A stretch of 64,000 bases of DNA from Hahellaceae bacterium (GTDB taxonomy: Bacteria > Pseudomonadota > Gammaproteobacteria > Pseudomonadales > Oleiphilaceae): assembly GCA_024234505.1 (NCBI GenBank), contig JACKOD010000007.1:1-64000 (forward strand), read 5' to 3'. This document shows positions 1 to 6,563 of this stretch, piece after piece (within the stretch, counting starts at the first letter, position 1; every line of letters begins with the position of its first letter). The notes beneath the pieces are model-generated. The model was given only the letters and a program-made list of their open reading frames with translations, was not told where the DNA came from and searched no databases. The translations under genes and the position numbers were made by a program.

Positions 1-51
1 TTCGTTCAAGACGACGCCGCTTCGCGGCGCGTCTTAACTCAGGCGTTAAAT
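1..51 (+). other. Right part of an attC integron recombination site
   Basis: A GC-rich hairpin (GACGCCGC, loop TTCG, then GCGGCGCGTC) is followed at 45-51 by GTTAAAT, which fits the R' core GTTRRRY of attC sites. The left half lies outside the window. A small gene with a good ribosome binding site starts 30 bases later, as expected for a cassette boundary. Confidence 0.6.
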
Positions 52-80
52 GTATAAAGGTTCAAACCAAGGAGAATAAA

Positions 81-407
81 ATGGGACTGTTCAGTGCTTT
101 TGGTTCTTTCGAATCTAAAACTATAAATATAGCAATGGAGGCGCTTCAAAAAAATGTTCATGTTGTTCCTGAAAGCTCAACTGAGTATTTCCCTCCACCT
201 GAAATAATAAAAGCCACATTAAAATCTAACTTTTTCCCTGAGCAGTCCAAACGATCCTTACAACGAGATTATGGTGTGGCAAAACCAGAGTACGCTGCAT
301 ATCATTTACTCGATCTTGTAGGCCGCTTATTCCTACAAGAAATGAAACCTGACATGGGGGCTTGGTTTATGGCTGCTAAAGATTCTCTGCGGGTTTATAT
401 GAAATAA
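81..407 (+). CDS. Hypothetical cassette protein, 108 aa
   Basis: I do not recognise this protein. It has no signal peptide and no membrane segment, and no domain that I can name. AAGGAG at 69-74 stands at normal spacing from the ATG, which supports the start. The gene sits between an attC end (1-51) and a second small gene 10 bases downstream, and the pair ends at another attC site (727-822). So this looks like a two-gene integron cassette, possibly encoding two partners. The base composition is AT-rich compared with the chromosomal genes beyond 7.4 kb, in line with horizontal origin. Confidence 0.7.
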   Translation: MGLFSAFGSFESKTINIAMEALQKNVHVVPESSTEYFPPPEIIKATLKSNFFPEQSKRSLQRDYGVAKPEYAAYHLLDLVGRLFLQEMKPDMGAWFMAAKDSLRVYMK

Positions 408-417
408 GGAGGTTTTT

Positions 418-723
418 ATGTGGTATGTAATTGGCGGTATCGGGTTATTATTTATAATCCTAATGTTGAAAAATGGTGCAAGAAATAATGACCCGCTTAA
501 CCGTAAGTGTGCTGCGGATATTTGTGAGTACCTTACTTCTAAAGAGAACTTCGAGCCAATAGAAATTGCCGAAATTTTCAAAGAAAATGCAAGGTATCAG
601 GCTCAAGCAAATCATATAACGTCTATGGTTCCACTGTTGCTCATGAAAGCAGGCTACCCGCGAGATGCGGCAATGGCCGTAGTTCCATTATTGAAATCAG
701 CTGTCTTGCTAATACCAAAATAA
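418..723 (+). CDS. Hypothetical membrane-anchored cassette protein, 101 aa
   Basis: The first ~17 residues (MWYVIGGIGLLFIILML) form a single hydrophobic segment, so the protein is probably an inner-membrane protein with a soluble C-terminal part. The rest has no motif I recognise. A strong AGGAGG (409-414) precedes the ATG, and the stop codon lies 3 bases before the R'' core of the attC site at 727. It follows the 108-aa gene by 10 bases and is probably co-translated with it. A soluble protein plus a membrane partner in one cassette would fit a small two-component unit, but that is inference only. Confidence 0.7.
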   Translation: MWYVIGGIGLLFIILMLKNGARNNDPLNRKCAADICEYLTSKENFEPIEIAEIFKENARYQAQANHITSMVPLLLMKAGYPRDAAMAVVPLLKSAVLLIPK

Positions 724-726
724 AAC

Positions 727-822
727 ATTTAACCAACGGCTCCACCGGACAAATTTTAGTGTCACCTTTTTTGTCCCAAAAAAGCCGCCACAAAAATTTG
801 CTCGGTGAGCCGGGCGTTATGA
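727..822 (+). other. attC integron recombination site
   Basis: ATTTAAC at 727-733 matches the R'' core RYYYAAC. GTTATGA at 816-822 is a near match to R' (GTTRRRY). The inner arms pair imperfectly (CGGCTCCACCGGACAAATTTT near 735 against AAAATTTGCTCGGTGAGCCG near 795), with unpaired bases as in real attC hairpins. The site separates the two-gene cassette from the lipoprotein gene at 831. Confidence 0.75.
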
Positions 823-830
823 GTTCATAG

Positions 831-1217
831 ATGATGAATAAGTATCTAATTATGTTTTTCGCAATGACACTACTTTCTGGTTGTGAAAAAACTGAATTTG
901 AGGTTGAACAAGAAAAATATATTGATGCGCTTGAATGGGTTCTGGGTGCTGATCCAGATAAAGACTTTGAGCGTGCAATAGAAAATGAAGATTTTAGGTT
1001 TATTGGTACTTATGGTATTAATAATCCAATACCGGGATTAATGAGATCTTGTGTCAATGTCAAAACTGATGTGAGGTATTTAAAGGGTACTTCAGAAATA
1101 CTTCTTGGTTATGAACACGAAAAATTGAATACGATAGCTGGTTTATACGCAAGTCATTACAATTTGCGCATGCGAATTTACTTAGCAGACACACAGGGAT
1201 TTAAATGTGAATCGTAG
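831..1217 (+). CDS. Small cassette lipoprotein, 128 aa
   Basis: The N-terminus is a short signal peptide ending in the lipobox LLSGC (Cys18), so the protein is predicted to be a membrane-anchored lipoprotein. The mature part has two further Cys residues (in MRSCVN and the C-terminal FKCES) that could form a disulfide. I do not recognise the family. Two ATG codons in tandem (831 and 834) are both possible starts. It starts 8 bases after an attC site and is followed by an attC-like left half at 1245, so it reads as a one-gene cassette. Exported proteins are common in environmental cassettes. Confidence 0.7.
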   Translation: MMNKYLIMFFAMTLLSGCEKTEFEVEQEKYIDALEWVLGADPDKDFERAIENEDFRFIGTYGINNPIPGLMRSCVNVKTDVRYLKGTSEILLGYEHEKLNTIAGLYASHYNLRMRIYLADTQGFKCES

Positions 1218-1244
1218 TATCAACTATGAAGTGCAACAAACACA

Positions 1245-1283
1245 TAACACATATGAGCCTTCTCCGAGTCAAGGGACAAGGGG
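1245..1283 (+). repeat. 39-bp repeat, attC-like left half (copy A)
   Basis: This segment is identical to 4551-4589 except for one base. Each copy lies just after the end of a cassette gene and begins TAACACATATGAGCC. In copy B the preceding bases complete a perfect RYYYAAC core (ACCTAAC), while here the core is imperfect (ACATAAC). I read both as the left arm of related attC sites whose right arms have been separated by insertions. Confidence 0.6.
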
Positions 1284-1452
1284 ATCCTCTTAGTCGCGAA
1301 GCGACTAATGGTTTTTACCACTAAATCAGCACCTTGCTTCATCTGTCATCGTCGGCTGTTAAGGGGAGCTTACAGCAAACACATATAGGGGCTCTCTTAC
1401 GGTGGGGTAACCCGCCTGCCTGACCGGTAAATTCCATTTGATGGGTCAGGGG
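1284..1452. other. Non-coding stretch with a perfect hairpin
   Basis: There is no credible gene. A perfect stem TTAGTCGC / GCGACTAA with the 3-base loop GAA lies at 1290-1308. Repeat copy B lacks this segment, because there the two shared repeat blocks are only 24 bases apart. Confidence 0.4.
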
Positions 1453-1537
1453 CACCAGACATTCATCGGTTAACCTCGCTCCGGCACTATTCAAGGGGCA
1501 GGCTGCATCGCGCCAGTTATACGCAGGCTCGGGCAAG
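1453..1537 (+). repeat. 85-bp repeat (copy A)
   Basis: This block matches 4614-4698 over 85 bases with a handful of mismatches. In both places it follows the 39-bp attC-like block, after 169 bases here and 24 bases in copy B. An antisense reading frame crosses both copies, but it has no ribosome binding site or recognisable product, so I treat the block as repeat DNA and not as a gene. Confidence 0.75.
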
Positions 1538-1714
1538 GTGTAAGCGCCTTTTTAATGGTTTTCATGCACGCCAATGAGGTGGCTAATCAAGTGTGCGGGG
1601 CTCAGGTATCGGGTGTATAAAGCCCGCAGACGAACTGCATGTTCAGTCAGCCGACACGGGACGTTTCGGAAAACACCGTTCACACTCCACCGCCAGCCCA
1701 GTTAGACGTTAGGC
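1538..1714 (+). other. Non-coding stretch ending in attC R' cores
   Basis: I see no gene here. At the right edge GTTAGAC (1701-1707) and GTTAGGC (1708-1714) both match the attC R' core GTTRRRY, directly before the end of the IS110-family element. Members of the IS1111 subgroup are known to insert specifically in attC sites, so this is probably the target. Confidence 0.45.
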
Positions 1715-2860
1715 TCACCTCATTGCGTGACTAACCCGTTAAGAATCGTTTTTCATCGAATACCGTCCTGTGCTTAAGCATAAAGAACACCGCACGCCCC
1801 AGCCGGTGGGCCAGCGCGGAAAGGGCTTTGCCTTTGGTCATCCGCTTCTGCAAGCGTTGCAGGTATTTTTGTGCGGTCGGATTCCCGCGCAGATACAGCA
1901 CCGCGGCCTCCGAAAACGCCCATTTTAGATGGGCATTGCCAATCTTGTTGCCTTGGGTGCCATAGCATTTACCCGCTGATTCGGCCTTGCATTTGATTAA
2001 CCGACAATAAGACGCAAATTGCTGCGCGGTTTCAAAACGGTCGATATCGCCGATTTCGTAAAGCAGCGTCAGGGCGAGAATCTTGCCAATCCCAGGTACG
2101 GTTCTGAGAAGCTGCAAATACACCGGCTGATGCTGCTTCGCCTGTTGTTCAATAAACCACTCCACCTTAGCCAGCTCTTTGGCGTAGCAGTCGAGCAGCG
2201 CCATATCCAGATCAACATTACGTTGTACAACGGGATTGTCAAAGGTGTTTTTGATCTGCTCCCTGGCACAGATATTCTTCAGGTTGACCTTGTTCGGCGG
2301 CAGATTATATTGACTGGTGGTGTTGACCACATGGGCTTTCAGATCGGCCCCATGGCGCACAATACCGGTACGACGACGCAGCAAATCGCGGGTGGCACGC
2401 ATCTCTTTGGGGTAGGTGTAGGCCAGCGGGAAATTACCCCCGCGAATCAGGCAAGCGATCTTATAGGAATCGATGCGGTCATTCTTGGTTTTACCACCAT
2501 GAATGGCACGCATATACAGCGCATGACCGAGGATAAAGTCGATCTGGTATTGCTCGCAGAAATCACTGACCCAATACCAGCAATGCATACACTCAACCCC
2601 GACCACGATCTTGCCGAGGTAGGGAGAGAGCACTTGTAACAACGCTTCAGGGTGGGCTTTGATTTCCTTATGCAGTACGGTTTTGCCGAGGGCATCGAGA
2701 ATGCAGACATATAAAAGTCGTGCATGAAGATCAATCCCGCAGTAAAAAGGATGAGAATTGGTATAGAATTTCATAGAGCTTTCTCCTTTGGGGTGTGGTG
2801 CCTACCCAGCTTACTGCGTTTGCACTCGGCTGGGGGGAGAAGGCTCAATAAGTATCAAGA
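1715..2860 (-). mobile_element. IS110/IS1111-family insertion sequence in an attC context
   Basis: The limits are approximate because this family lacks classical terminal inverted repeats and usually makes no target duplication. The left edge abuts attC R' cores at 1701-1714. The 7-base sequence AGGCTCA occurs at 1711-1717 and again at 2841-2847, close to the likely ends. Known family behaviour (the IS1111-attC group) fits this position. The transposase is intact, so the element may still be active. Confidence 0.55.
1731..2774 (-). CDS. IS110-family transposase (DEDD recombinase)
   Basis: This is a 347-aa RNA-guided DEDD-type recombinase. The N-terminal RuvC-like domain shows Asp15 (CGIDLH), Glu61 (VECMHCW) and Asp99/Asp102 (KNDRID). 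The C-terminal Transposase_20 domain carries the helix-hairpin motif TVPGIGKILA and the conserved Ser region (KAESAGK) expected to act as nucleophile. Length and domain order are normal for the family, so the gene looks intact. IS110 members carry a non-coding guide (bridge) RNA next to the gene; the flanks 2775-2860 or 1600-1730 are where to look. Insertion beside attC cores points to the IS1111-attC subgroup. Confidence 0.92.
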   Translation of the reverse strand: MKFYTNSHPFYCGIDLHARLLYVCILDALGKTVLHKEIKAHPEALLQVLSPYLGKIVVGVECMHCWYWVSDFCEQYQIDFILGHALYMRAIHGGKTKNDRIDSYKIACLIRGGNFPLAYTYPKEMRATRDLLRRRTGIVRHGADLKAHVVNTTSQYNLPPNKVNLKNICAREQIKNTFDNPVVQRNVDLDMALLDCYAKELAKVEWFIEQQAKQHQPVYLQLLRTVPGIGKILALTLLYEIGDIDRFETAQQFASYCRLIKCKAESAGKCYGTQGNKIGNAHLKWAFSEAAVLYLRGNPTAQKYLQRLQKRMTKGKALSALAHRLGRAVFFMLKHRTVFDEKRFLTG

Positions 2861-2888
2861 GCATGTTACGGACTGTCATTCCGTGTGC

Positions 2889-2960
2889 TTTTTTGGGCAT
2901 GGCTGCGCCATTTTATGCCCAAAAAATCCCACTTCATGCCAGCCGAAAATGCTGGCGTTA
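2889..2960 (+). other. attC-like double hairpin, insertion point of the group II intron
   Basis: A 12-base inverted repeat TTTTTTGGGCAT / ATGCCCAAAAAA spans 2889-2926. It is followed by a second hairpin, GCCAGC (2938-2943) with GCTGGC (2951-2956), and then GTTA. The group II intron begins at 2961. Class C introns insert just downstream of stem-loops, and the attC-associated group uses attC hairpins. Confidence 0.55.
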
Positions 2961-3510
2961 GTGCGACAAGCGAAGCTTGTCATCTACTTGCAGGGTGAAA
3001 GTCCCAGTCGGGCAAGGTCTAGCCAGCCACCCGTATCGAGTCTTGCGCGATGTGCGGAGTCTTAAATCAGGATTGTTTGTGTGGCAGGAAGCACGGGCGA
3101 ACAAACATCGTGAAGCGTATACAGAGAATTATGCAGGCCATAGGGGATGCCGTGTCCCTGAAGTGTTGGTATTGCTCCGAAAATAGCGAATCCCAGTTGA
3201 CCAGGCTTATAACGCAGTCGAAGTCCAAGCAAAGCAACCGAATGTGGCAAGGTTGTGGCGAGCTGGCGGAGTTCTCAAACCGTGGCATGTATAAAGAGAG
3301 ATGGCAGGAACTTGTGAGATCCGGATGTGCTCCCAAAGGAAGTGGGTAGGGCTGCTGAGTAAAATACGAGGCGAACGAAGGCACCCCGGAAGTCGGATCA
3401 GTCCATAGTAGTCTGAGATGGGGAAAGCCCATTACATGGCGAAGGGACTGACAGTAATATCACGGCGTTTAACAGAAACATAGTCTGGACAAAGTCGGGC
3501 CGGAATCCCT

Positions 3511-3774
3511 ATGACAACCGCCTTAAACGCCATAGCATTTAAAGCACGCACCCACTCAAGGCACCGCTTTCAGAATTTGTACGGACAGCTGAATGCGGAT
3601 GCGTTGTATCGAGCTTGGGCAAACCTCAACAAACAATCGGCGGCAGGAATCGATGGCGTGACAGCGTCTGATTTCGGGCAGGCTAAATCGACGAAGTGGT
3701 CGAAAAAGTTATACGTGGTCTGGGATGAAGGAGATGCTAAGATATTTTGGTATCCAACCCATGCGAGTGAGTAA
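3511..3774 (+). pseudogene. Truncated group II intron reverse transcriptase/maturase
   Basis: Residues 1 to about 57 match the N-terminus of class C intron reverse transcriptases (HRFQNLYGQLN, then SAAGIDGVTASDF, the RT0/RT1 region). After that the similarity stops, and the frame runs on for about 30 unrelated residues to a stop. The YADD catalytic motif, the maturase (X) domain and everything in between are absent, whereas a complete enzyme has about 420 residues. The remnant is therefore inactive. The deletion joins the N-terminal code directly to DNA just upstream of domain V. Confidence 0.85.
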
Positions 3775-3838
3775 ACGGCTCATCGCAGTGGATTGGTATT
3801 GAGGGCCTGTGCTTTACACGGGTGATGATATTATTGAA

Positions 3839-3873
3839 GAGCCGGATGCGGTAATTCCGCACGTCCGGATCTG
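3839..3873 (+). ncRNA. Group II intron domain V
   Basis: A ~34-nt hairpin starts GAGCCGGATGCGG and returns with CCGCACGTCCGGATCTG. This has the size and the AGC-type start of the catalytic domain V. It is followed within 10 bases by a second stem suited to domain VI, which ends near CTACCAT at 3902-3908. Confidence 0.7.
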
Positions 3874-3911
3874 TATGGGGGCGTCTCGGTAACGGGGCGT
3901 TCTACCATAAC

Positions 3912-3927
3912 GTGCGACAAGCGAAGC
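3912..3927 (+). repeat. 16-bp direct repeat of the intron 5' end
   Basis: GTGCGACAAGCGAAGC here is identical to the first 16 bases of the intron (2961-2976) and lies only a few bases past the presumed intron 3' end. It could be the stub of a second tandem intron insertion or a trace of recombination between introns. Between here and the antitoxin gene at 4057 there is also a 14-base direct repeat (3926-3939 and 3968-3981, one mismatch) and no gene. Confidence 0.6.
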
Positions 3928-4056
3928 GGTGTTTTTCAAGGTAGTTGTCACCCTTTGCTCATTTTATGCGGCGTTTTTCAACACTATTTCTTCTTTCAGA
4001 TAAACAACTATATGGTAAAGTGTGATTAGTTAATTGTGAGTTATTGAGGTTTAGGT

Positions 4057-4260
4057 ATGAAAATTCAGGATCTTACAGTATCTGAACGAATTATGTTGGC
4101 AGAAGCATTATGGAATAGTGTTGCAGGTCAAGATAGTCAAATTGAGTTAACTGAAAACCAAAAACGTGAATTGGATTTACGTATGGCTAATTTTGAAGTT
4201 GATCGAGATACCGGCTCTTCCTGGGCAGAGGTTAAAAAAAGGTTAACGTCTAAAAAATGA
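4057..4260 (+). CDS. Antitoxin, addiction-module component family, 67 aa
   Basis: This small acidic protein begins MKIQDLTVSERIMLAEALW and has the helical 'addiction module component' fold (TIGR02574-like), which is typically paired with ParE/RelE toxins. GAGG upstream of the ATG is a plausible ribosome binding site. Its last codons overlap the start of the toxin gene by 4 bases (ATGA), so the two are translationally coupled. Family knowledge says it binds and neutralises the toxin and often represses its own promoter. It lies between an intron remnant and an attC-like repeat, so it is probably a cassette-borne stabilisation module. Confidence 0.85.
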   Translation: MKIQDLTVSERIMLAEALWNSVAGQDSQIELTENQKRELDLRMANFEVDRDTGSSWAEVKKRLTSKK

Positions 4261-4553
4261 CCTATGAGTTAAAGGTTCGCAAGGAAGCTGAGCAAGACAT
4301 TTCTCTTATTTTTGAATATTACGAAGAAATAATAGATGGTTTAGGTCATGACTTTCTTCTTTGCGTAGAAGAGGCTTTCTCAAAAATCGAGAGAAACCCA
4401 TTAAATTACAGAAAAACTTACAAAGAGCTTCGGCGCGTTATTATTAGTCGTTTTCCATACAGAGTTTTCTATTTTATAAAAGAATCAACAATTATTGTAA
4501 CTGCCGTTTTTCACGCTCAAAAAGATCCAGAATCATGGCAAAATCGCACCTAA
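4257..4553 (+). CDS. ParE/RelE-superfamily toxin, 98 aa
   Basis: The sequence has the ParE-like pattern: an N-terminal strand (YELKVRKEAEQDI), two helices, the NPLNYRKTYKELRRVII region and a C-terminal strand pair ending in VFHAQKDPESW. Length is normal for the family. Members poison gyrase (ParE) or cleave mRNA (RelE), and sequence alone does not decide which. It overlaps the antitoxin gene by 4 bases. The attC-like 39-bp repeat begins directly at its stop codon, as expected for the last gene of a cassette. Confidence 0.88.
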   Translation: MTYELKVRKEAEQDISLIFEYYEEIIDGLGHDFLLCVEEAFSKIERNPLNYRKTYKELRRVIISRFPYRVFYFIKESTIIVTAVFHAQKDPESWQNRT

Positions 4554-4589
4554 CACATATGAGCCTTTTCCGAGTCAAGGGACAAGGGG
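4551..4589 (+). repeat. 39-bp repeat, attC-like left half (copy B)
   Basis: This block matches 1245-1283 with one mismatch. It is preceded by ACCTAAC, a perfect RYYYAAC core, at 4548-4554. GAGCCT in this arm could pair with AGGCTC at 5218-5223, next to GTTATAC. I infer that the two arms belong to one attC that was split by the insertion now seen at 4590-5200. Confidence 0.6.
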
Positions 4590-4613
4590 TGTAGTGGTCT
4601 AATAAAAACCGGA

Positions 4614-4698
4614 CACCAGACATTCATCGGTTAACCTCGCACCGGCACTGTTCAAGGGACAGGCTGCAACGCACCAGTTATACGCAGGCTCGGGGAAG
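4614..4698 (+). repeat. 85-bp repeat (copy B)
   Basis: This is the second copy of the block at 1453-1537, with a few substitutions. Here it lies directly in front of the IS1182-type transposase remnant. That suggests the block travelled with that element or marks a common insertion point. Confidence 0.75.
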
Positions 4699-4720
4699 CT
4701 CACGAGGCAAGTTACTGCAA

Positions 4721-5140
4721 TGCCGAAACTGCACGTTGAAAGAGCGTTGTATGCAAAACCCCGCGGCAGCGGATCATCGGAAAGGGGCAGGAAGGCAAGT
4801 GTCATTCGGATTAAATGCAAAGCGAATGCCCACCTATACCGACTGGATGAAACACCGAATCGACAGTGATTATGGACGGCAAATCTACAGTCACCGCATG
4901 TAGGTGGTGGAGCCGGTCTTCGGTAACATTAGCACCAACAAGCGGCTTAACCGCTTCAGTTTAAGAGGCAAAGCCAAGGTACAGGGCCAATGGCAGTTGT
5001 ACTGTCTGCTGCACAATATTGAGAAGTTGAAGAATTATAGTGAATTAACGAGTTTAATAACCGGCGGAATGGTCAGTCACAGCCGCTTTATAATGCCAAA
5101 ATCGACTCATTGGGCGTCGAAGAAAATAAAGTTGCGATAA
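4721..5140 (+). pseudogene. IS1182-family transposase, C-terminal remnant
   Basis: Reading in frame from 4721 gives a CxxC-type segment (CRNCTLKERCMQ), then YTDWMKHRIDSDYGR. After an in-frame TAG at 4901-4903 it continues with VVEPVFGNI, RFSLRGKAKVQGQW and LHNIEKL. These are the C-terminal hallmarks of IS1182-family DDE transposases, including the last catalytic Glu. The N-terminal two thirds are missing and the stop codon interrupts the rest, so this is a dead fragment. Its position between the two arms of a presumed attC suggests the element once inserted into that hairpin. Confidence 0.85.
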
Positions 5141-5210
5141 ACGCGATAAAGCGGAAAATTACATAAAACTAAATTGATAAAGCCGAAGGACGAGCCTTGG
5201 TAAACGGGCT

Positions 5211-5230
5211 TTTCTACAGGCTCGTTATAC
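5211..5230 (+). other. attC-like right half
   Basis: AGGCTC followed by GTTATAC (5224-5230) resembles an L' box plus R' core. A new cassette gene starts 19 bases later. The sequence between the transposase remnant (5140) and this point holds no gene. Confidence 0.5.
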
Positions 5231-5248
5231 CGAAGAGAGTCTAGTTAA

Positions 5249-5830
5249 ATGCCTGAAGCTGATCTATCGAGAGTTTTGACCTTTACATTGCCGAAAGATC
5301 TCGGCCGATGGCTAAAGCTGAATCACTCCACCGAAAGTGAACTGTGGGTGAAAATATTCAAGAAAGGATCTGGGATTCCGAGCGTAACTTGGGATGATGT
5401 CGTGATTGAGTCGCTGTGTTGGGGCTGGATTGATGGCATCAAGAAGTCGCTTGACGACACATCCTATATCCAGCGGATCACTCCCAGGAAAGCTCGAAGC
5501 AATTGGTCGAAGAGGAACAGAGCGCATGCAGAGCGTTTGATCACCGAGGGCCGGATGAAAGAGGCTGGGCTTGTTCATGTTCGTTCTGCCAAATCAGATG
5601 GGCGCTGGGAAAACGCCTATGTGACGAGTGAAATGAACGTGCCAGAGGATTTCTTGGCGGCACTCGAGAACATGCCGAAGGCGAAACGTTTTTTTGAAAC
5701 ACTCAATAAATCGAGTCGTTACGTCATAGCCTACGGCTTGGCGAGTGCGAAGAAAGCCGAAACCCGACAAAAGCGATTTGAAAAATTTATGGACATGCTT
5801 GTTAATGAAGAAAAGTCGGCATACCAGTAA
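5249..5830 (+). CDS. YdeI/OmpD-associated family protein, 193 aa
   Basis: The sequence matches the family known as 'bacteriocin-protection, YdeI or OmpD-associated': LWVKIFKKGSG, the WDDVVIESLCWGWIDG block, then YIQRITPRKARSNWSKRN, and a C-terminal YVIAYGLASAKKAETRQKR helix. The biochemical role of the family is not settled; some members have been linked to peptide or bacteriocin resistance. The protein has no signal peptide. Members are often found as integron cassettes, and this copy starts 19 bases after an attC-like end. AGAGAG before the ATG is an acceptable ribosome binding site. Confidence 0.88.
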   Translation: MPEADLSRVLTFTLPKDLGRWLKLNHSTESELWVKIFKKGSGIPSVTWDDVVIESLCWGWIDGIKKSLDDTSYIQRITPRKARSNWSKRNRAHAERLITEGRMKEAGLVHVRSAKSDGRWENAYVTSEMNVPEDFLAALENMPKAKRFFETLNKSSRYVIAYGLASAKKAETRQKRFEKFMDMLVNEEKSAYQ

Positions 5831-5844
5831 ATTCAGCCCAATAC

Positions 5845-5915
5845 AGTACGTGATCCGTATGCCCCGTGGTGTGGGGGGGGCGGAAGGCATCGTGAGGTGT
5901 CTCCCTATCCTGATT
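5845..5915 (+). other. Possible 3' end of a second group II intron
   Basis: The string CCGTATGCCCCGTGGTGTGG, then a G-rich run, a short hairpin and CTCCCTATCCTGATT, resembles the domain V-VI tail of a different group II intron lineage. No reverse transcriptase or 5' end is near, so this is at most a relic. It lies between the YdeI-type gene and the stop codon of the reverse-strand toxin. Confidence 0.4.
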
Positions 5916-6324
5916 AAAATGTCCGAGAAATGAAGTCCTTGGCTGTTAGTGCAATATCAGGAAAAGCCTTTATTATTTTTTTATCTGCAGTTATTAATTT
6001 GCACTTTTCGTTATTTGCTAAGCATATGAATTCTGAATCATAAGCTGAGCATCCCGAGCTTTTGGCCATTTCTAAAACATCAAACGAGCTCACAGTATAT
6101 TCGTTGTCAGCCATTAACAGTTCGGCTTGTTGCTGTATTTCAAGAGCATCACTCATAGAAATGAGCTCTTTACGCATGTAAAGCGCCAAAATATTGCGTA
6201 ATTCGCTTCGCCATAACAGCGGTGCAATCCAATGTGAGTCTTTTAATAATAATGCTTCCACGTATTCGCTAAAGTCTGAAGGCAAGTACAGATAGGCAAT
6301 GGTATTAGTGTCAGCAACTATCAT
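5914..6324 (-). CDS. PIN-domain toxin (VapC-like), 136 aa
   Basis: This is a PIN-domain ribonuclease. The expected acidic residues are Asp5 (VADTN), Glu41 (RSELRN), Asp96 (AYDSEFICLA) and Asp114 (ITADKKI), and the length is normal. Such toxins cleave RNA (often tRNA) with Mg2+ bound by these residues. Its start overlaps the antitoxin stop by ATGA. The pair runs opposite to the cassette genes on its left, so it must use its own promoter, near 6564-6620. Confidence 0.9.
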   Translation of the reverse strand: MIVADTNTIAYLYLPSDFSEYVEALLLKDSHWIAPLLWRSELRNILALYMRKELISMSDALEIQQQAELLMADNEYTVSSFDVLEMAKSSGCSAYDSEFICLANNEKCKLITADKKIIKAFPDIALTAKDFISRTF

Positions 6325-6563
6325 TCTCTACCTTCAGCTTTAGCTGTGGCCAAATCAGCTTCCGTTACTTTTATCTCTTTCAGTCTTTCGCGAATGGAAC
6401 GTGCAGACGTTAATAGTTGGTCTTTGTTTACGCGCTGGGGCACAAGTACTTTTTCCAAACACACAATAAGTTCACTGTTTATGCTTCTATGGTGAGCTTC
6501 TGCTGATTGTTTTAATTGGCTGTAAAGGAAATCCGGTATATTTTTTACAGTAATTGCAGGCAT
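6321..6563 (-). CDS. FitA-like ribbon-helix-helix antitoxin, 80 aa
   Basis: The N-terminus MPAITVKNIPDFLYSQLKQ followed by AHHRSINSE is the ribbon-helix-helix DNA-binding pattern of FitA/VagC-type antitoxins. The C-terminal part should wrap the PIN toxin. I place the start at the ATG at 6563 because GAGG lies 8 to 11 bases upstream; an in-frame ATG 21 bases further up has a poorer context. It overlaps the toxin by 4 bases. It probably represses its own promoter together with the toxin, as known for the family. Confidence 0.85.
   Translation of the reverse strand: MPAITVKNIPDFLYSQLKQSAEAHHRSINSELIVCLEKVLVPQRVNKDQLLTSARSIRERLKEIKVTEADLATAKAEGRE

Larger units (their letters stand above)
2961..3908 (+). 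mobile_element. Group IIC-attC-type intron, internally deleted
   Basis: The 5' end GTGCGAC fits the group II consensus GUGYG, and GGGTGAAAGTCCC at about 2993 is a typical domain I segment. A reverse transcriptase start lies at 3511. A domain V-like hairpin is at 3839-3873, followed by a domain VI-like stem, so both RNA ends survive while most of the reverse transcriptase is gone. A full-length element would be near 1.9 kb, so about 1 kb is missing. It could be mobile only with a maturase supplied in trans. The 3' boundary is uncertain by a few bases. Confidence 0.75.

Noticed and set aside
1339..1536. Minus-strand small frame across the 85-bp repeat, with a similar one at 4599-4820
   Set aside because: The similarity between the two comes from the DNA repeat itself. 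There is no ribosome binding site and the frames differ outside the repeat.
2019..2639. 206-codon frame on the plus strand inside the IS110 transposase gene
   Set aside because: It is antisense to a gene with a complete set of catalytic motifs and has no ribosome binding site or recognisable product.
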